11,777 nt of DNA from Pseudomonadota bacterium (GCA_021813645.1 JAKAJW010000120.1:1-11777), one strand, 5' to 3'; positions 1 to 6,784 are shown, numbered from the stretch's first letter. A program made the numbers and translations. The notes: generated from the sequence alone by a model not told the origin.

Positions 1-349
1 AGCAGTATTTTTCCGCCGAAAGCTGCACCGCGCGCTCCACCTTGGTCGGCGACAGGCCGTGGCCCTTCACGATGAAGTGCAGGTGGATCTTGGTGAAGAC
101 CTTCGGATCCTCCTCCGCCCGCTCGGCGGTGACGACGCATTCGCAATCCTCGATCGGCTCGCGGCCGCGCTGCAGAATCATCACCACGTCGATCGACGAG
201 CAGCCGCCGGTGCCGATCAGCAGAAGCTCCATCGGCGAGGGGCCGAGCTTCGGCTGGCCCTCCGACGCCGCGCCGAGCACGATGGCGTGCCCCGACTCGG
301 TATTGCCCACGAAGGTCTTGCCCTCGACCCATTTGATCCTTGCTTCCAC
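1..349 (-). CDS. OsmC family protein, N-terminal part (cut by window edge)
   Basis: Partial gene: 116 residues are visible and the C-terminus lies beyond base 1. OsmC/Ohr/YhfA-type proteins are small cytoplasmic thiol enzymes, many of which reduce organic hydroperoxides with a pair of cysteines. The visible protein has the family core: the turn LGPSPMELLL (about residues 35-44), then IGTGGCSS with the first cysteine at residue 50 at the start of the central helix, and a second cysteine at residue 116 in AEKYC, the usual place for the second catalytic Cys. The run after Cys50 (DVVMILQRGR) resembles the YhfA-like subgroup more than classical Ohr; the peroxidase role is therefore inferred. I chose the GTG at 347-349 because AGGGG at 357-361 lies 7 bases upstream and an in-frame stop follows at 380-382. 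The next gene on the same strand (PPK2) ends 75 bases upstream, so co-transcription is possible. Confidence 0.85.
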   Translation of the reverse strand, partial: MEARIKWVEGKTFVGNTESGHAIVLGAASEGQPKLGPSPMELLLIGTGGCSSIDVVMILQRGREPIEDCECVVTAERAEEDPKVFTKIHLHFIVKGHGLSPTKVERAVQLSAEKYC

Positions 350-356
350 GATGTAA

Positions 357-361
357 CCCCT
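357..361 (-). promoter_or_regulatory. Ribosome binding site fixing a GTG start for the OsmC-family gene
   Basis: Read on the minus strand the sequence is AGGGG followed by a 7-base spacer and GTG. There is no in-frame ATG between the upstream stop (380-382) and this GTG, so this site supports a GTG start. Confidence 0.55.
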
Positions 362-424
362 AGGCTGACTTTGGGCGGATCATGCCGCGCCGCAGAGACG
401 GGGGCAAGGCGTTGGCGGGCCGTT

Positions 425-1258
425 CTATTCGGTGCGCCCCTTCAGGCTTCGCACCAGCTCCGGCTGCAGGTCGAAATGCGCCAGCGCCGCCGTGATCACC
501 TCCTCCGAAAGCACTGGCGGGTCGAGCGAGACGCCCTTGCCCAGCACCTCGACGATCCGCTCCAGCGCGGCGATCCTGGCATAGCGCTTGTCCTCGGCGG
601 GGATCAGCGTCCAGGGCGCGAGAGCGGTCGAGGTGCGTTCGAACATCTCGTCGATCGCCAGCACGTAATCGTCCCATTTCGCCCGGTTGCGGAAATCCTC
701 ATAGGACAGCTTCCAGCGTTTCAGCGGATCGTGCAGCCGCTCCTCGAAGCGCCGCAACTGCTCCTGCGGCGACAGATGGAAGAACAGCTTGACCAGCCGG
801 ATGCCGTCGTCGCGCAGCGCGCGTTCGAAATCGTTGATCTCGCGATAGCCCGCCTGCCAGCGCTTCGCCGGCGTCAGCGCCTCTACCCGTTCCACCAGCA
901 CCCGGCCGTACCAGGACCGGTCGAAGGCCGAGATCGCCCCCGAGGGCGGCAGCCGTTCCATGAAGCGCAGCAGGAAATGGCGCTGCAGGTAGTAGTTGCG
1001 CGGCGCACCGATCGGCCAGACCTTGAAGCTGCGCGGGTCGAGCGCGGCGGAAAGCCGGCGGATCGTGCCGCCCTTGCCGGCCGCGTCCCAGCCCTCGAAG
1101 ACGATGACGCCCTTTAGCCCGGCGCCCAGATAGGCCTGCTGGATGCGCGCCAGCTTGGCCTGCAGCTTGGCGAGCTTCTTCTGATAGCCCGCCTCGTCGA
1201 GCTTCAGCCGCAGATCGGCATCCGCCAGTCGCGGCGGCCGGTGCTTCTTGCTGGCCAT
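425..1258 (-). CDS. ppk2: Polyphosphate kinase 2 family protein (PPK2)
   Basis: A 277-residue single-domain PPK2, the usual length for the family. PPK2 enzymes transfer phosphate from inorganic polyphosphate to nucleoside mono- or diphosphates (or the reverse) in the cytoplasm. Visible motifs: Walker A GWDAAGKGG at residues 56-64, Walker B region AFDRSWYGRV at 111-120, and the basic lid RLHDPLKRWKLS at about 174-185. The segment RTSTALAPWTLIP (about 208-220) followed by EDKRYARIAAL is also typical. Its wording reminds me of the AMP/ADP-phosphorylating classes II and III more than class I, but class cannot be fixed by eye. The N-terminal 45 residues are helical and charged, as in relatives. 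The ATG at 1256-1258 is preceded by a G-run rather than a clear Shine-Dalgarno site. It is divergent from the secreted peptidase gene across a 172-base gap and lies upstream of the OsmC-family gene on the same strand. Confidence 0.95.
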   Translation of the reverse strand: MASKKHRPPRLADADLRLKLDEAGYQKKLAKLQAKLARIQQAYLGAGLKGVIVFEGWDAAGKGGTIRRLSAALDPRSFKVWPIGAPRNYYLQRHFLLRFMERLPPSGAISAFDRSWYGRVLVERVEALTPAKRWQAGYREINDFERALRDDGIRLVKLFFHLSPQEQLRRFEERLHDPLKRWKLSYEDFRNRAKWDDYVLAIDEMFERTSTALAPWTLIPAEDKRYARIAALERIVEVLGKGVSLDPPVLSEEVITAALAHFDLQPELVRSLKGRTE

Positions 1259-1280
1259 GCAACCCCCGTTTCGCTCTTCC

Positions 1281-1307
1281 GGCCGGTTTAGAATGGCAGA
1301 GCCGGCC
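1281..1307. repeat. Inverted repeat in the ppk2/peptidase divergent gap
   Basis: GGCCGG at 1281-1286 and CCGGCC at 1302-1307 form 6-bp arms around 15 bases. It lies in the 172-base gap between two divergent genes, where both promoters must be. In DNA this GC-rich, such a pair may be chance. I could not recognise convincing -35/-10 boxes in the gap and saw no small gene there. Confidence 0.25.
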
Positions 1308-1430
1308 CTCCGGGCAAGGGGTAATGACCGACCGTGGAGGAAGGGTTAACTGCGTCTGTCACAGCGCCCGGTTGTGCGCGTCGAACCGGTGGATCGTCCC
1401 TTGAAGATCGTGCGTTGAAAGGAGCCCGAG

Positions 1431-2054
1431 ATGCGCCGCCTTCTGCTCTGCCTGTCGCTCTTGCTGTCGCCGCTGCCCGCGCTGGCGGTTCACCTCAACT
1501 ACGGCCCCTCCTGCAGCCAGGGCCAGGCGCAGCAGATCACTGCCGCCTTCACCCTGGCCGCGCAGCGCAGCCGCGCCAGCTTCCTCAAGCTGAACAAGGC
1601 CTGGCCCGAATGGTCGCAGCAGGAACAATGGACCTACAACTACTGGTTCGGGGCCGTGCAGAAAGACCGCATCGCCCGGGTCGGCGCGGTGCTCGACAGC
1701 ATCCAGTCGCAGCTGAACAACCCCAAGGTCAGCTATGACGTGGCCTGCATGCTGCCCTACGACCCCAACACCCGCAACGGCTGCCAGCCCGGCGATTTCG
1801 CGGAATCGCTGGTCAACCAGCGCCATGCCCAAGAGGTGCTGTTCTGCGACGCTTTCTTCGGCACCGAGGCCGACGGCGGCTACGACTCGAAATGGGGCGT
1901 GGTCGCCCATGAGATCAGCCACACGGCGGCCAATACCGAAGACCATTCCTACTCGCCGGCCGAAGCCCGCAACCTGAGCCCGGCCAAGCAGGTCGACAAC
2001 GCCGACAACTACGAATATTTCCTCGAGATGCTCTACATCTACGGCGTCCACTGA
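1431..2054 (+). CDS. Secreted Asp-zincin metallopeptidase (M35/lysine-specific metalloendopeptidase-like)
   Basis: A 207-residue protein with a clear Sec signal peptide: MRR, a Leu-rich core, and a likely cut after LPALA (residue 19), so it acts outside the cytoplasm. The zinc site is HEISH at 160-164, followed by NTEDHSY at 168-174, where Asp171 is the likely third zinc ligand and Tyr174 the family's active-site tyrosine. This is a variant of the GTxDxxYG element of Asp-zincins. NADNYEYF at 190-197 matches the NAD(S/N)xEYF block characteristic of M35 lysine-specific metalloendopeptidases. The mature part has four cysteines (28, 106, 118, 139), spaced as two likely disulfides. There is no propeptide: the whole mature chain of about 188 residues is one catalytic domain. 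A strong AAAGGAG at 1418-1424 lies 6 bases before the ATG. It is convergent with the Lrp-type regulator, with only 4 bases between stops. Lysine specificity is a family trait and is not proven here. Confidence 0.85.
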   Translation: MRRLLLCLSLLLSPLPALAVHLNYGPSCSQGQAQQITAAFTLAAQRSRASFLKLNKAWPEWSQQEQWTYNYWFGAVQKDRIARVGAVLDSIQSQLNNPKVSYDVACMLPYDPNTRNGCQPGDFAESLVNQRHAQEVLFCDAFFGTEADGGYDSKWGVVAHEISHTAANTEDHSYSPAEARNLSPAKQVDNADNYEYFLEMLYIYGVH

Positions 2055-2058
2055 CCGC

Positions 2059-2517
2059 TCAGACCGGAATCGCGGTGGTGCGGAACACGGTGCGCAGGGC
2101 GAAGGAGGAATGCATCTGCGCCACCCCCGGCAGCCGGGCCAGGTGCTGGCGGTGGATGCGGGCGAAATCCTCGGTGTCCTGCGCCACCACCTTCAAGAGA
2201 TAGTCGGCGGTGCCGGCCATCAGATGGCATTCCAGCACGTCGGGGATCTTCTTGACCCCCTTCTCGAAGGCCTCCAGCACCTCGTCGGCCTGGCCCGACA
2301 GGGTGATCTCGACGAAGACGGTCGTGGTCCGCCCCATCAGCCGCTCGTCCAGCAGCGCCACGTAGTCGCGGATGTAGCCCTCCGCCTCCAGCCGCTGCAC
2401 CCGGCGATGGCAGGCCGAGGGCGAGAGGTTCACCCGCTCCGACAATTCGGCGTTGGTCATCCGGCCGGCTTTCTGCAGGGCGGCCAGTATGCGGCGGTCT
2501 GTCGCGTCTAGGTCCAT
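2059..2517 (-). CDS. Lrp/AsnC family transcriptional regulator, probable regulator of alanine dehydrogenase
   Basis: A 152-residue protein of typical Lrp/AsnC length. It starts with MDLDATDRRILAALQ, the classical opening of the family. A winged helix-turn-helix covers about residues 5-50, with recognition helix around LSPSACHRRVQRLE (31-44). The effector-binding RAM domain covers about 66-140, including the ligand-loop block GTADYLLKVV at 102-111. Such proteins bind DNA as dimers to octamers and respond to amino acids. It lies divergently 140 bases from alanine dehydrogenase, the arrangement in which Lrp-type AldR proteins activate ald in response to alanine, so I infer that role; the ligand is not visible in the sequence. 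No good ribosome binding site precedes the ATG, and there is no upstream in-frame alternative I prefer. Its stop is 4 bases from that of the convergent peptidase gene. Confidence 0.93.
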   Translation of the reverse strand: MDLDATDRRILAALQKAGRMTNAELSERVNLSPSACHRRVQRLEAEGYIRDYVALLDERLMGRTTTVFVEITLSGQADEVLEAFEKGVKKIPDVLECHLMAGTADYLLKVVAQDTEDFARIHRQHLARLPGVAQMHSSFALRTVFRTTAIPV

Positions 2518-2576
2518 TTCGGCGCAAGCTTCTTCGAAATCAGAGAGTGTTCATCGCAGATCTTACCGATCGGCCC

Positions 2577-2588
2577 ATGGAATTCCAT
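2577..2588. promoter_or_regulatory. Perfect 12-bp palindrome between the Lrp-type regulator and ald
   Basis: ATGGAATTCCAT reads the same on both strands. It lies 60 bases from the regulator start and 69 bases before the ald start, so it is placed to serve either gene. The gap is noticeably AT-richer than the flanking genes, with further AATT-centred half-sites at 2592-2597 and 2601-2608. It may be one of several sites for the Lrp-type protein, which usually binds arrays of degenerate sites; this is inferred from position and symmetry only. Confidence 0.35.
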
Positions 2589-2615
2589 CGCGAATTCAAA
2601 GCAATTGCGTGGCTG

Positions 2616-2636
2616 CCTGCCCAAAATATGGGCAGG
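2616..2636. promoter_or_regulatory. Candidate operator: 7-bp inverted repeat upstream of ald
   Basis: Perfect arms CCTGCCC (2616-2622) and GGGCAGG (2630-2636) flank the AT-only centre AAAATAT. The centre of symmetry is about 32 bases before the ald ATG. An AT-rich core between symmetric arms about two helical turns across fits an Lrp-type dimer site, and the position would overlap the ald promoter or early leader. It could instead form a small RNA hairpin in the leader. The assignment to the neighbouring regulator is inference. Confidence 0.5.
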
Positions 2637-2642
2637 TTCATC

Positions 2643-2650
2643 AAGGGAGA
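2643..2650 (+). promoter_or_regulatory. Ribosome binding site deciding the ald start
   Basis: AAGGGAGA sits 7 bases before the ATG at 2658. This argues against the longer in-frame starts further upstream, including the ATG at 2628 that falls inside the palindrome. Confidence 0.65.
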
Positions 2651-2657
2651 GCGCGCC

Positions 2658-3779
2658 ATGAAGATTGGCTGCCCGAAAGAGATCAAACCGCAGGAGTTCC
2701 GCGTCGGCCTGACGCCGCACGCCGCCCGCGAGGCGGTGGCCCACGGCCATGAGGTGCTGATCGAGGCCGGCGCCGGTCTGGGCGCGGGCTTCGCCGATGC
2801 CGATTACACCGCCGCCGGCGCCAAGATCGTGCCGAGCGCCGAGGAGGTCTTCGCCAAGGCGGAGATGGTGGTGAAGGTGAAAGAGCCGCAGGCCGTCGAG
2901 CGCAAGCGCCTGCGCGAGGGCCAGGTGCTGTTCACCTACCTCCACCTCGCCCCCGATCCGGAGCAGACCCGCGACCTGCTGTCCTCCGGCGTCACCGCGA
3001 TCGCCTATGAGACGGTCACCGACCGCTCCGGCGGCCTGCCGTTGCTGGCGCCGATGTCGGAAGTTGCCGGCAAGCTCGCGCCGCAGGTCGGCGCCTGGAC
3101 GCTGCAGAAGGCCAACGGCGGTCGCGGCGTGCTCCTGGGCGGCGTGCCGGGCGTGGCGCCGGCCAAGGTGGTGGTGATCGGCGGCGGCGTCGTCGGCACC
3201 CACGCCGCCCGCGTCGCCGCCGGCATGGGCGCCGATGTCACCGTGCTCGACCGCTCGCTGCCGCGCCTGCGCTATCTCGACGACGCCTTCGGCCGCGACT
3301 TCAAGACGCTCTATGCCTCGGCCGGCACCACCGCCGATCTGGTGGCGACGGCCGACATGGTGATCGGCGCGGTGCTGATCCCCGGCGCCGCGGCGCCCAA
3401 GCTCGTCAGCCGCGCCCAGCTGAAGACGATGAAGCCCGGCGCGGCCATCGTCGACGTGGCGATCGACCAGGGCGGCTGCTTCGAGACCTCGCGCGCGACG
3501 ACCCACCAGGATCCGATCTACGAGGTCGACGGCATCCTGCATTACTGCGTCGCCAACATGCCCGGCGCGGTGGCCCGCACGTCGACGCTGGCGCTCGGCA
3601 ATGCCACCATGCCCTTCATGCTGGCCCTGGCCGACAAGGGCTGGCGCCAGGCCTGCGCCGAGGATCCGCATCTGCTCGCCGGGCTCAACACCCATGCCGG
3701 GCATCTGACCTACGAGGCGGTCGGCACCGCGCTCGGGCTCGACGTGCTGTCGCCGGCCCAGGCGCTGAAGGCGGCCTGA
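2658..3779 (+). CDS. ald: Alanine dehydrogenase (NAD-dependent)
   Basis: A 373-residue protein, the normal length for Ald. It catalyses reversible oxidative deamination of L-alanine to pyruvate and ammonia with NAD, in the cytoplasm as an oligomer. Key residues are present: Arg15 in EFRVGLTP, the substrate lysine Lys75 in VVKVKEP, the catalytic His96 in YLHLAPD, the Rossmann motif GGGVVG at 175-180 with Asp198 (VLDRS) selecting NAD over NADP, and Asp270 in AIDQGG. The block ANMPGAVARTST (299-310) is also diagnostic and separates it from transhydrogenase alpha subunits. The reading frame stays open back to 2547, but the start MKIGCPKEIK is the family's standard N-terminus and AAGGGAGA at 2643-2650 lies 7 bases upstream of its ATG. 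It is divergent from an Lrp/AsnC regulator that probably controls it, and is followed by a GC-rich hairpin. Confidence 0.97.
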   Translation: MKIGCPKEIKPQEFRVGLTPHAAREAVAHGHEVLIEAGAGLGAGFADADYTAAGAKIVPSAEEVFAKAEMVVKVKEPQAVERKRLREGQVLFTYLHLAPDPEQTRDLLSSGVTAIAYETVTDRSGGLPLLAPMSEVAGKLAPQVGAWTLQKANGGRGVLLGGVPGVAPAKVVVIGGGVVGTHAARVAAGMGADVTVLDRSLPRLRYLDDAFGRDFKTLYASAGTTADLVATADMVIGAVLIPGAAAPKLVSRAQLKTMKPGAAIVDVAIDQGGCFETSRATTHQDPIYEVDGILHYCVANMPGAVARTSTLALGNATMPFMLALADKGWRQACAEDPHLLAGLNTHAGHLTYEAVGTALGLDVLSPAQALKAA

Positions 3780-3799
3780 ACCCGCCCGGACTGGCCCAG

Positions 3800-3829
3800 G
3801 GGCCGCCGCGTCCTCCCCGACGGCGGCCC
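3800..3829. terminator. GC-rich hairpin between convergent ald and Rieske oxygenase genes
   Basis: GGGCCGCCG (3800-3808) and CGGCGGCCC (3821-3829) form a perfect 9-bp stem around a 12-base loop. It fills most of the 51-base gap between the stop of ald and the stop of the convergent oxygenase gene, where a bidirectional terminator is expected. There is no T-tract on either side, so it may be an atypical terminator or an mRNA 3' end stabiliser. Confidence 0.55.
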
Positions 3830-3830
3830 G

Positions 3831-4967
3831 CTACTGCGGAATGCGCGAGGCGATCCAGCGGGCGAAATCGAAGTTCGGCCGTTCCAGATGGCTCAGCGGT
3901 CCCGGCGCGGCGAGGCCGGCGCAGATGCCCTGATAGACCCGCTCGACGCAGTCCTTGTCCTCGGCGTTCACCTCGGCCAGAAGGTCGCGCAGCCGGCCGA
4001 AATGCGCCGCCGCGGCAGGATCGGCCGCCCAGTCCGGCGCCAGCCCGCCGCCGTAGAGCACATTGACCCGGCCCGGCCCGTCCGGCGTCAGGCAGAGATA
4101 CCAGAAATACCCTGGCGTCAGGGTGATCAGCAGCGCGGGGTAGATCGACAGCAGCCAGGTCGTGCGCCGCTCGTCGCCCTGCAGCACCGTGTTGGACGGA
4201 TGCGCCAGGGTCAAATCCAGCGCGTCGTTCTTGATGATGTAGTGATAGTTGAACGCCGGCAGCCCCTCCGGGCAGGTCATCTTCAGCAGATCGACGGTAT
4301 GGCCGATGGTGCCGGCATGGCAGACCGGCAGGTGGTAGCTTTCCATGAAATTCTCGGCCAGCACCTTCCAGTTGGTGTCCCAGCTGAACTCCTCGCGGAA
4401 GGCCTCGACGTAGTCCTCCATGTGCAGATAGCCCACCAGCCGGTCGACATCGGCCAGCGCCTCGGCCGGCGGCGGCGCTTCGGGGTTCAGCGTCACCAGG
4501 ATCCAGCCCGCCCAAATCTCGCAGCGGATGTGCGGCAGGCCGATCGCCTCCTTGCAGAACCCCTCGTTCAGCGTCATCGCCGGCGCCCCGCGCAGCGAGC
4601 CGTCGAGGTTGTAGGTCCAGGCGTGATAGGGGCAGGTGATCGCCCGCACATTGCCGCGCCCGTCGAGCAGCTTGGCCATCCGGTGCCGGCAGACGTTCGA
4701 CAGCGCCCGGATCGTGCCGTCGCGGTCGCGCAGCACCAGGATCGGCTCGCCGGCGATCTGCATCGTCAGATAGTCGCCCGGATTGGGCAGCGCGTCGGCC
4801 CGGCCGGCGCAAAGCCATTCCTTGGCGAAGATATGCTCCTGTTCCTGCGCCAGGAAGGCGGGCGAGGTATAGACCGATTTCGGCATGGCGGTGGCGCGCT
4901 CGAAGGGCACCGAGGTATTGGCGCGCAACTCCTCGATCGGGCTCAGGGCAGGGTCGTGGCGGGTCAT
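3831..4967 (-). CDS. Rieske non-heme iron oxygenase, alpha subunit (GbcA/CntA-like group)
   Basis: A 378-residue oxygenase component. The N-terminal Rieske [2Fe-2S] domain has Cys93-x-His95 and Cys112-x2-His115 with a 16-residue gap. The C-terminal catalytic domain has NFMESYHLPVCH (206-217), giving iron ligands His212 and His217, with Asp337 in NAEDKDC the likely third ligand, in the ED..C(E/V)xVxxG block. The residue three before the first His, which bridges the two metal centres between subunits, is Glu209. Most ring-hydroxylating oxygenases have Asp there, while Glu is known from carnitine oxygenase CntA. This favours a quaternary amine such as glycine betaine, carnitine or stachydrine over an aromatic ring; the substrate is otherwise unknown. 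It needs an electron-donating reductase, and none is encoded in the window. The ATG at 4965-4967 is chosen over one at 5037-5039 because GGAG (4974-4977) lies 6 bases upstream and the longer N-terminus has no domain character. Confidence 0.88.
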   Translation of the reverse strand: MTRHDPALSPIEELRANTSVPFERATAMPKSVYTSPAFLAQEQEHIFAKEWLCAGRADALPNPGDYLTMQIAGEPILVLRDRDGTIRALSNVCRHRMAKLLDGRGNVRAITCPYHAWTYNLDGSLRGAPAMTLNEGFCKEAIGLPHIRCEIWAGWILVTLNPEAPPPAEALADVDRLVGYLHMEDYVEAFREEFSWDTNWKVLAENFMESYHLPVCHAGTIGHTVDLLKMTCPEGLPAFNYHYIIKNDALDLTLAHPSNTVLQGDERRTTWLLSIYPALLITLTPGYFWYLCLTPDGPGRVNVLYGGGLAPDWAADPAAAAHFGRLRDLLAEVNAEDKDCVERVYQGICAGLAAPGPLSHLERPNFDFARWIASRIPQ

Positions 4968-5054
4968 CGGCGACTCCAGGCAGGGCTCACCAAAGGGTGA
5001 CGCAGAAGCCCCGCCGCGACAAGGCGCCGATGGCCGCAACCCGCCGCGCCGCGC

Positions 5055-5597
5055 TCAGGCGGTCTCGACCAGTTCGATCCGCGCCCGCGCCAGGCGGCCG
5101 AACAGCCGGCGCCGCCGGCGCAGCGGCAGCCAGTCGTAGAGGAAGGTCTCCAGCGGCTTCCAGTTCGCCACCCAGCCGAGGATGATAAGCCCCTCCTGCA
5201 TCAGCGCCGACAACGGCGGGGCGAAGACCGCACGGGCCAGATTGCCGCCCAGAATGGCCAGCGCCAGCGCCGCGACGCCGACCGCCAGATAGAGCCGGCC
5301 CATGGCGAACAGCTCGCGCAGGTCGCGCCGCACCGCCTCTGCCTCCTCGGCGAAATAGCCGCGGATCGCGGCGGCCAGTTCCTCCGGCCGGGCCGTCGCC
5401 GCATCGACCAGATGGATGCGTATCACGATCGGCCGGTCGCGCGGCAGCTCGCGCGCCCAGTCCAGGATATAGGCCGCCGCCGCGGCATCCAGGTCGCGCT
5501 CGTGGAAGGGCGAAGGGTCGAGCGACTCGAACAGCTGCGCGATCTGCCGGATCCGCAGCTCGATCACCGCTTCGCCTTCTCGCTCCCGCGCGCCCAT
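5055..5597 (-). CDS. Conserved-looking membrane protein of unknown function
   Basis: I do not recognise this 180-residue protein with confidence. The N-terminal half is soluble and charged: helix MIELR-like RIRQIAQLFESLDPSPF, then DLDAAAAAYILDWARELP (36-52) and a beta-like strand PIVIRIHLV (56-64). Two hydrophobic segments follow at about 102-124 and 127-146. The C-terminal tail has an aromatic-basic block, WKPLETFLYDWLPLRRRRRLFGRLAR (positions about 146-171, six arginines in the run 160-168). Tail and head are probably both cytoplasmic. The start is uncertain: ATG at 5595-5597 or an in-frame GTG ten codons later. It lies 74 bases downstream of the RNA methyltransferase and 87 bases upstream of the Rieske oxygenase on the same strand, so a shared transcript is possible. 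The real codon bias and clean amino acid composition support it as a true gene. Confidence 0.75.
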   Translation of the reverse strand: MGAREREGEAVIELRIRQIAQLFESLDPSPFHERDLDAAAAAYILDWARELPRDRPIVIRIHLVDAATARPEELAAAIRGYFAEEAEAVRRDLRELFAMGRLYLAVGVAALALAILGGNLARAVFAPPLSALMQEGLIILGWVANWKPLETFLYDWLPLRRRRRLFGRLARARIELVETA

Positions 5598-5671
5598 CGC
5601 CTCGTCCCGCCGCTAGCCTGCCGAATGGGACGCGATTGCCCGGCCTTCTGTAAAGAGCCCAGCCGCCCGCC

Positions 5672-6784
5672 TTAGAACGGCCCGCCGCGCCACAGCTGCA
5701 CCTTCAGCCCGCCATGCGGGATCGGCGGGCCGGCCTGCAGCGCCAGCCCGGTGGCGCGGGCCAGCTGCGGTTCCGAGGTGACGAGGCCCAGCCGCCAGCC
5801 CTGGAACCGCTCGGCCAGCACCTTGCCCAGCGTCGCGTAAAGCGCGAACAGCGGCTTCTTCTCGCCGATCCGCGCGCCGTAGGGCGGGTTGACCATCACG
5901 AGGCCGGGCGGTCCCTCCGGCCGGGCCAGTTCGGAGATCGGCTGGCAGGCGAAGCGGGTCACCGCGCTCAGCCCGGCGCGGGCGGCATTGGCCGTGGCCA
6001 TCCGCACCGCGCCCTGATCGCGGTCGTAGCCGCGGAACAGCAGCGCCGGCGCCGGCGCCGGGCCCGGCGGCGGCCGGTCGCGCAGGCCGTCCCAGGCCGC
6101 TTGGTCGAAACTGGCGAGCCGCTCGAAGGCAAAGCTTCGCCCCCGGCCGGGCAGCAGCCCCAGGGCGATCTCGGCCGCCTCCAGCACGAAAGTGCCCGAG
6201 CCGCACATCGGATCGATCACCGGCTCGTCGCCGCAATAGCCGCATTGCCGCAGGAAGGCCGCCGCCAGCGTCTCGCGCAGCGGCGCCTTGCCGACCTCCT
6301 GCTTGAAGCCGCGCTGGTGCAGCGGCGCGCCGGAGGTGTCGAGCGACAGCGTCACCAGATCGTCCTCGATCCGGGCCAGTAGCCGCAGCGGTTCCTCGTC
6401 GCTGGCCGGGCCGAGCGCGGCGCGCAGCGCCGTCTCCACCCGCTCGGCGGCGGCGCCGGCATGGTAGATCTTCGAGCCGCGGCAACTCGCCTCGACCTTC
6501 ACCGGGGTGCCGGGGCGGAAGGTCTCGGCCCAGGGAAACTTGCGCGCCCGCCGGTCGAGCTGGGCCAGATGCAGCGCCCGGAAACTGCCGAGCCGCACCA
6601 GCACCCGCGCCGCGCCGCGCAGGCTCAGGTTGGCGCGCCAGACCTCGGCCCAGGGCCCGGCGGTGGTGACGCCGCCCGGCACCGGCTGCGGCCGGGCGAA
6701 GCCGAGCGCTCGGGCCTCTTCGGCCAGGGCCGGCTCCAGCCCGGGGGCGGCGGCGAGGAAGATGTCGAGATCGGGCACGTTCAT
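5672..6784 (-). CDS. THUMP-domain class I SAM-dependent RNA methyltransferase (RlmL/YpsC-like)
   Basis: A 370-residue protein of the YpsC/RlmL-N group, which methylates a guanine N2 in 23S rRNA in the better-studied members. It opens with DIFLAAAPGLEPALAEEARALGF (residues 7-29, the ferredoxin-like N-terminal domain), followed by a THUMP domain around residues 45-155. The linker HQRGFKQEVGKAPLRETLAA (156-175) is highly typical. The Rossmann methyltransferase part has SAM-binding motif I DPMCGSGTF at 191-199, motif II area GYDRD at 252-256, and the catalytic NPPYG at 299-303. The length fits the one-domain form; E. coli RlmL carries an additional RlmK-like methyltransferase and is about twice as long. 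No Shine-Dalgarno site precedes the ATG at 6782-6784. The gene is divergent from the phosphoribosyltransferase gene across 124 bases. The exact target base is inferred. Confidence 0.9.
   Translation of the reverse strand: MNVPDLDIFLAAAPGLEPALAEEARALGFARPQPVPGGVTTAGPWAEVWRANLSLRGAARVLVRLGSFRALHLAQLDRRARKFPWAETFRPGTPVKVEASCRGSKIYHAGAAAERVETALRAALGPASDEEPLRLLARIEDDLVTLSLDTSGAPLHQRGFKQEVGKAPLRETLAAAFLRQCGYCGDEPVIDPMCGSGTFVLEAAEIALGLLPGRGRSFAFERLASFDQAAWDGLRDRPPPGPAPAPALLFRGYDRDQGAVRMATANAARAGLSAVTRFACQPISELARPEGPPGLVMVNPPYGARIGEKKPLFALYATLGKVLAERFQGWRLGLVTSEPQLARATGLALQAGPPIPHGGLKVQLWRGGPF

Noticed and set aside
59..1117. 352-codon plus-strand open frame opposite the OsmC-family and PPK2 genes
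   Set aside because: It crosses two real genes and the gap between them and shows no motif, signal or plausible start site.
2508..3704. 398-codon minus-strand open frame opposite ald
   Set aside because: The translation is rich in His, Gly, Arg and Ala without domain structure, whereas ald on the other strand matches its family over the full length.
3888..5000. 370-codon plus-strand open frame opposite the Rieske oxygenase
   Set aside because: It is an antisense shadow rich in Arg, Gln and Gly; the minus-strand gene has both metal-binding sites intact.
4987..5000. Short inverted repeat TCACC-AAAG-GGTGA upstream of the Rieske oxygenase
   Set aside because: Five-bp arms are too short to claim as an operator or hairpin in this sequence without comparison; noted only because it lies 20 bases upstream of the start.
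4968..5039. Longer start for the Rieske oxygenase at 5039
   Set aside because: The extra 24 residues look like translated leader, and GGAG lies at a good distance from the ATG at 4967.
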